Below are positions 61,363 to 64,000 of a stretch of DNA of 64,000 nucleotides, in pieces (within the stretch, counting starts at the first letter, position 1; each line of letters opens with the position of its first letter). The position numbers and the translations under genes were made by a program. The stretch comes from Falsiroseomonas stagni DSM 19981. GTDB lineage: Bacteria; Pseudomonadota; Alphaproteobacteria; Acetobacterales; Acetobacteraceae. Below the pieces are notes generated by a model, which worked only from the letters and a program-made list of their open reading frames with translations, was not told where the DNA came from and did not search any database. Location of the stretch: NCBI RefSeq assembly GCF_900114315.1, contig NZ_FOSQ01000003.1, positions 310,001 through 374,000 on the forward strand. The letters run 5' to 3'.

Positions 61363-61710
61363 ATGTCCGACATCACGCCGCGGGCGAAACCCGCCGAAAC
61401 CGCCGACCGCCAGGTCGACAAGGGCAGCATCGACAGCTTCCCCGCCAGTGACGCGCCCTCCGGCACCACCCAGGGCAGCCGGGCCGTGTCGCCGGAAGAC
61501 ATGATGGCGGCGACGCGCACCCACACGCCCCACCCCGTCACCCTGACCCGCCACTTCCCCGATCCCGAATCCGCCAAGCTGGCGCTGGAGAACCTGGTCC
61601 GCTCCGTGCCGCTCGACCGCGACTGCACGGCGATCGAGGGGCTGGAACTCCGCCTGCAGGTCCCCCGCGACGATGCGGCGCGGGTCGAGGGCATGCTGAT
61701 GTCGGCGTGA
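61363..61710 (+). CDS. Small protein of unknown function with SFPASD motif
   Basis: 115 residues. The N-terminal half contains VDKGSIDSFPASDAPSGTTQG, a motif found at the N-terminus of many small unassigned proteobacterial proteins. The second half, TRHFPDPESAKLALENLVRSVPLDRDCTAIEGLELRLQVPRDDAARVEGMLMSA, looks like a small alpha/beta domain. No signal or membrane segment. Role unknown. Confidence 0.75.
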   Translation: MSDITPRAKPAETADRQVDKGSIDSFPASDAPSGTTQGSRAVSPEDMMAATRTHTPHPVTLTRHFPDPESAKLALENLVRSVPLDRDCTAIEGLELRLQVPRDDAARVEGMLMSA

Positions 61711-61783
61711 CGTGGCCCGGGCGGCGGGGGTGCTTCCCGTCCGCCGCAGGGACGCGTAGGAACGGCCCGTGCCTGGAGAATGA

Positions 61784-62113
61784 ATGGCCATGCGCTGGGT
61801 CCTGTTCCTGCCGTTGCTGATCCTGATCGCCCTGTTCGCCCTGTCGAATACGCAGGAGGTGGAACTGCGGCTCTGGCCCTTCGATATCGGCTGGGCCTCG
61901 CCGCTCGGCCTTGCCGTGCTGCTGCTGTCGGGCGTGGGCTTCCTGCTGGGCGCCTCGATCGCCTGGGCGGCGGCGCTGCCGGCCCGGCGCCGGGCGCGGG
62001 AACTCCAGAACGCCGCCCGCCTGATGGAAGCCGAACTCGCGGGCTACAAGGCGCGGGAGGAACAGGCGAGGCGGGATGCCGATCTCGGCCGCCTGCCCGC
62101 ACCGACCGCCTGA
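61784..62113 (+). CDS. lapA: LapA-domain membrane protein
   Basis: 109 residues with two membrane segments ([19 protein letters not shown] and [25 protein letters not shown]) joined by [11 protein letters not shown], then a charged coiled-coil tail ([30 protein letters not shown]). LapA takes part in lipopolysaccharide assembly control in E. coli. It lies 2 bases before pyrF. GGAGAA precedes the ATG. Confidence 0.85.
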   Translation: MAMRWVLFLPLLILIALFALSNTQEVELRLWPFDIGWASPLGLAVLLLSGVGFLLGASIAWAAALPARRRARELQNAARLMEAELAGYKAREEQARRDADLGRLPAPTA

Positions 62114-62115
62114 CC

Positions 62116-62829
62116 ATGGCCACGACCCGGAACGCGCCCTGCGGCCTCTGCGTCGCGCTGGATGCGCCTGACCTGGCGACGGCGGAGGCCTGGGCGGCAG
62201 CTGTCGCACCTTCCGCCGGGCTGCTGAAGGTCGGGCTGGAGCTGTTCTCGGCCGAGGGCGCGCCCGCGGTGCGGCGGATCGCCGCGCATCGCCCGGTCTT
62301 CCTCGACCTCAAGCTGCACGACATCCCCAACACGGTGGCCGGCGCGATCCGGTCGCTGGCACCGCTCGGTGCCGCCTGGATCACAATCCATGCCGCGGGC
62401 GGCGCCGCCATGGTGGCGGCGGCGCGGGAGGCGGCGGAGAAGGCCGGCGGCGCCAATCGCCCCCGGATCCTGGCCGTGACGGTGCTGACCAGCATCGATG
62501 CCGCGACTCTGTCGGACATCGGCGTCGCCGGCGGCACCATGCAGCAGGTGCTGCGCCTCGGCCGCCTGGCGGTCGCCGCCGGCGCCGATGGCCTGGTGTG
62601 CTCGCCGCGGGAGGTCTCGGCCCTGCGGGACGCACTGGGGGAGGGGCCTGCCCTGGTGGTGCCGGGCATCCGCCCCGTCGGCAGCGTCGCCGACGACCAG
62701 GCCCGCACCGCGACGCCGGAGGCGATGGCCGCGGCGGGCGCGACCTGGGTGGTGGTCGGCCGCCCCATCACCAAGGCCGCGGACCCCGGCGCCGCGGCGC
62801 AGGGCATCGCCACCGCGCTGGGCTGGTAG
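62116..62829 (+). CDS. pyrF: Orotidine-5'-phosphate decarboxylase
   Basis: Last step of UMP synthesis. 237 residues, TIM barrel. [30 protein letters not shown] (catalytic Asp-Lys-Asp array) and [24 protein letters not shown] are the signatures. ATG at 62116; the longer open frame upstream is the shadow of lapA. trpF follows after 8 bases. Confidence 0.97.
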   Translation: MATTRNAPCGLCVALDAPDLATAEAWAAAVAPSAGLLKVGLELFSAEGAPAVRRIAAHRPVFLDLKLHDIPNTVAGAIRSLAPLGAAWITIHAAGGAAMVAAAREAAEKAGGANRPRILAVTVLTSIDAATLSDIGVAGGTMQQVLRLGRLAVAAGADGLVCSPREVSALRDALGEGPALVVPGIRPVGSVADDQARTATPEAMAAAGATWVVVGRPITKAADPGAAAQGIATALGW

Positions 62830-62837
62830 GCACCCCC

Positions 62838-63467
62838 ATGCTGGTGAAGATCTGCGGGATCAACGACGAAGCCGCGATGCGCGCGGCGGCGGGGGCCGAC
62901 CTGGTCGGCTATGTCTTCTTCCCGCCCTCGCCCCGCGCGGTGACGCCGGCGCGGGCCGCGGCGCTGTCCGCCACCGTCTCCGGCGGGCCGCTGCGCGTCG
63001 GCCTCTTCGTCGATCCCACGGATGACCAGTTGGCGGAGACGCTGGCCGCCGTGCCGCTCGATATCCTGCAATTGCACGGGGAGGAGACGCCCGATCGCTG
63101 CGCCGCGATCCGCGCCCGCTTCGGCCTGCCGGTGATGAAGGCGCTCGGCATCGCCTCGGCCGCCGATCTCGATGCCCTGGCCGCCTACGCCCCGGTGGTG
63201 GATCGCTTCCTGCTGGACGCCAAGGCCCCGCCCGGCGCGCCGCTGCCCGGCGGCAATGCCGCCCCCTTCGACTGGACGCTGACCGCCGGCCGCGCCATCC
63301 CCCGCCCCTGGCTGCTGGCCGGGGGGCTGACCCCGGACAATGTGGCGGAGGCCATCCGCATCTCCGGCGCGCCCGGCGTCGACGTATCCTCGGGCGTCGA
63401 GGCCTCTCGCGGTGTGAAGGACCCGGCGCGGGTCGCCGCCTTCGTGGCGGCCGCCCGGGCGGCGTGA
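62838..63467 (+). CDS. trpF: Phosphoribosylanthranilate isomerase
   Basis: Third step of tryptophan synthesis. 209 residues, TIM barrel. LVKICGINDE holds the catalytic Cys near residue 7, VGLFVDPTDDQL and LDILQLHGEETP follow, FLLDAK holds the catalytic Asp, and LAGGLTPDNVAEAI with GVDVSSGVE closes the phosphate site. pyrF-trpF adjacency is common in alphaproteobacteria, with trpB usually next. Here a GNAT gene follows, coupled by GTGA. Confidence 0.97.
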   Translation: MLVKICGINDEAAMRAAAGADLVGYVFFPPSPRAVTPARAAALSATVSGGPLRVGLFVDPTDDQLAETLAAVPLDILQLHGEETPDRCAAIRARFGLPVMKALGIASAADLDALAAYAPVVDRFLLDAKAPPGAPLPGGNAAPFDWTLTAGRAIPRPWLLAGGLTPDNVAEAIRISGAPGVDVSSGVEASRGVKDPARVAAFVAAARAA

Positions 63468-64000
63468 TCCGGCCCGCGACCCGCGCCGACGCCCCCGCGA
63501 TCGGGGAGATGCACGCCCGCGCCTGGACGGAAACCTACCCTGGCCTGGTTCCCGCGGCGCTGTTCGAGGAGATGACGAACCCCGCCCGCCGCCGCGCCGC
63601 CTGGGCGCGCAACCTGGCCGAACCGCTGCTGGAAGGCGGCACGTTGGTGGCGGAGGAGGCGGGCGCCATCATCGGCTTCGTCAGCGTCTGCCGGGCGCGG
63701 GACGCCGCCCTGGGCACGGCGGGGGAGGTCTCCGGCCTCTACCTGCTGCGCCAGGCCCAGCGCCGCGGCCTCGGCCGCGCCTTGCTGGCGGCCGGCGCCG
63801 CGCGGTTGATGGCGGCGGGCATCACGGACGCCGCCGCCTGGGTGCTGGATGCCAATCACCAGGCCCGCGCCTTCTATGCCGCCACCGGCGCCGTCCCAGG
63901 CATCAGCCAGACCGGCTACCACCGCGAAACAGCCGTTTCCGAGACCGCCTATCTCTGGCGCGATCTGTCTTGCATCCCACCTCATCACCACACGGGTCCC
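63464..64000 (+). CDS. GNAT-family N-acetyltransferase, 3' end outside the window
   Basis: Begins with a GTG overlapping the trpF stop and stays open for 179 codons to the last base of the window, so the stop is not seen. IRPATRADAPAIGEMHARAWTETYPGLVP is a typical start; GEVSGLYLLRQAQRRGLGRALLAAGAARLMAAG is the acetyl-CoA loop (Q/R-x2-G-x-G/A); WVLDANHQARAFYAATGAV is the C-terminal motif. The family's normal length suggests only a few residues are missing. Acceptor unknown. Confidence 0.85.
   Translation, partial: MIRPATRADAPAIGEMHARAWTETYPGLVPAALFEEMTNPARRRAAWARNLAEPLLEGGTLVAEEAGAIIGFVSVCRARDAALGTAGEVSGLYLLRQAQRRGLGRALLAAGAARLMAAGITDAAAWVLDANHQARAFYAATGAVPGISQTGYHRETAVSETAYLWRDLSCIPPHHHTGP

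Noticed and set aside
61132-61791. Minus-strand frame across the 26-bp repeats
   Set aside because: Its repetitive RLRPR-type translation is only the tandem repeat read through, and it overlaps the small + strand gene.

Overview
The window is GC-rich alphaproteobacterial chromosome. Its gene order, the many Bug/TctC-type solute receptors and the very high third-position GC fit the Acetobacteraceae, probably a Roseomonas-like genus. That placement is inferred from protein style and synteny, not from a marker search. There is no integrase, phage gene or complete insertion sequence. It is an ordinary chromosome segment with accessory catabolic islands and several kinds of intergenic repeat.

Layout. 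0.06-10.5 kb (mostly +): GT4 glycosyltransferase, purH, a bicarbonate module (SbtA-type transporter, PII-like SbtB, beta-carbonic anhydrase), rmuC, a CNT nucleoside transporter, a duplicated membrane protein, RidA, a class III aminotransferase and csbD behind a sigma-EcfG-type promoter. 10.6-18.8 kb (-): the conserved rimP-nusA-ylxR-infB-rbfA-truB-rpsO block. 18.8-24.2 kb (-): a C39-like protein, trmB, metK, a DUF7002-like gene, dapB, dsrE-like and moeB. 24.6-31.4 kb: an SGNH hydrolase, then an aromatic-type catabolic set (extradiol dioxygenase, CMD protein, NTF2 protein, Bug receptor) with a GntR regulator, and a divergent MetE-like plus D-hydroxyacid dehydrogenase pair. A near-identical 20-bp motif flanks the GntR gene on both sides. 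31.5-38.8 kb: a six-gene operon (dctP-dctQ-dctM-aroQ-two alpha/beta hydrolases) divergent from two tandem GntR regulators. 38.9-44.5 kb: a large acidic unknown protein, then an IclR regulator divergent from a CoA ligase-amidohydrolase-Bug receptor operon, with a perfect palindrome between.

44.6-59.8 kb is the most interesting region, a probable phosphorus-scavenging island. It has a formylglycine-type phosphonate monoester hydrolase/sulfatase, two tandem family-5 solute receptors with a complete Opp-type ABC transporter, an alkaline-phosphatase-superfamily phosphodiesterase, a small unknown gene, a secreted phytase-like esterase, PhnD, two PhnE permeases (no PhnC) and a hexapeptide transferase of the phosphonate-associated type. 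Candidate Pho boxes with 11-bp spacing lie before the hydrolase and before the two last-mentioned transcription starts. This suggests one PhoB-controlled unit that imports organophosphorus esters and splits them in the cytoplasm. A 98-bp MITE-like element with 11-bp terminal inverted repeats and a TGA duplication sits between the phytase-like gene and phnD.

59.9-64 kb: tRNA-Arg(CCG), a gentisate-dioxygenase-type bicupin, a five-unit 26-bp tandem repeat, two small genes, pyrF, trpF and a GNAT acetyltransferase cut by the window end.
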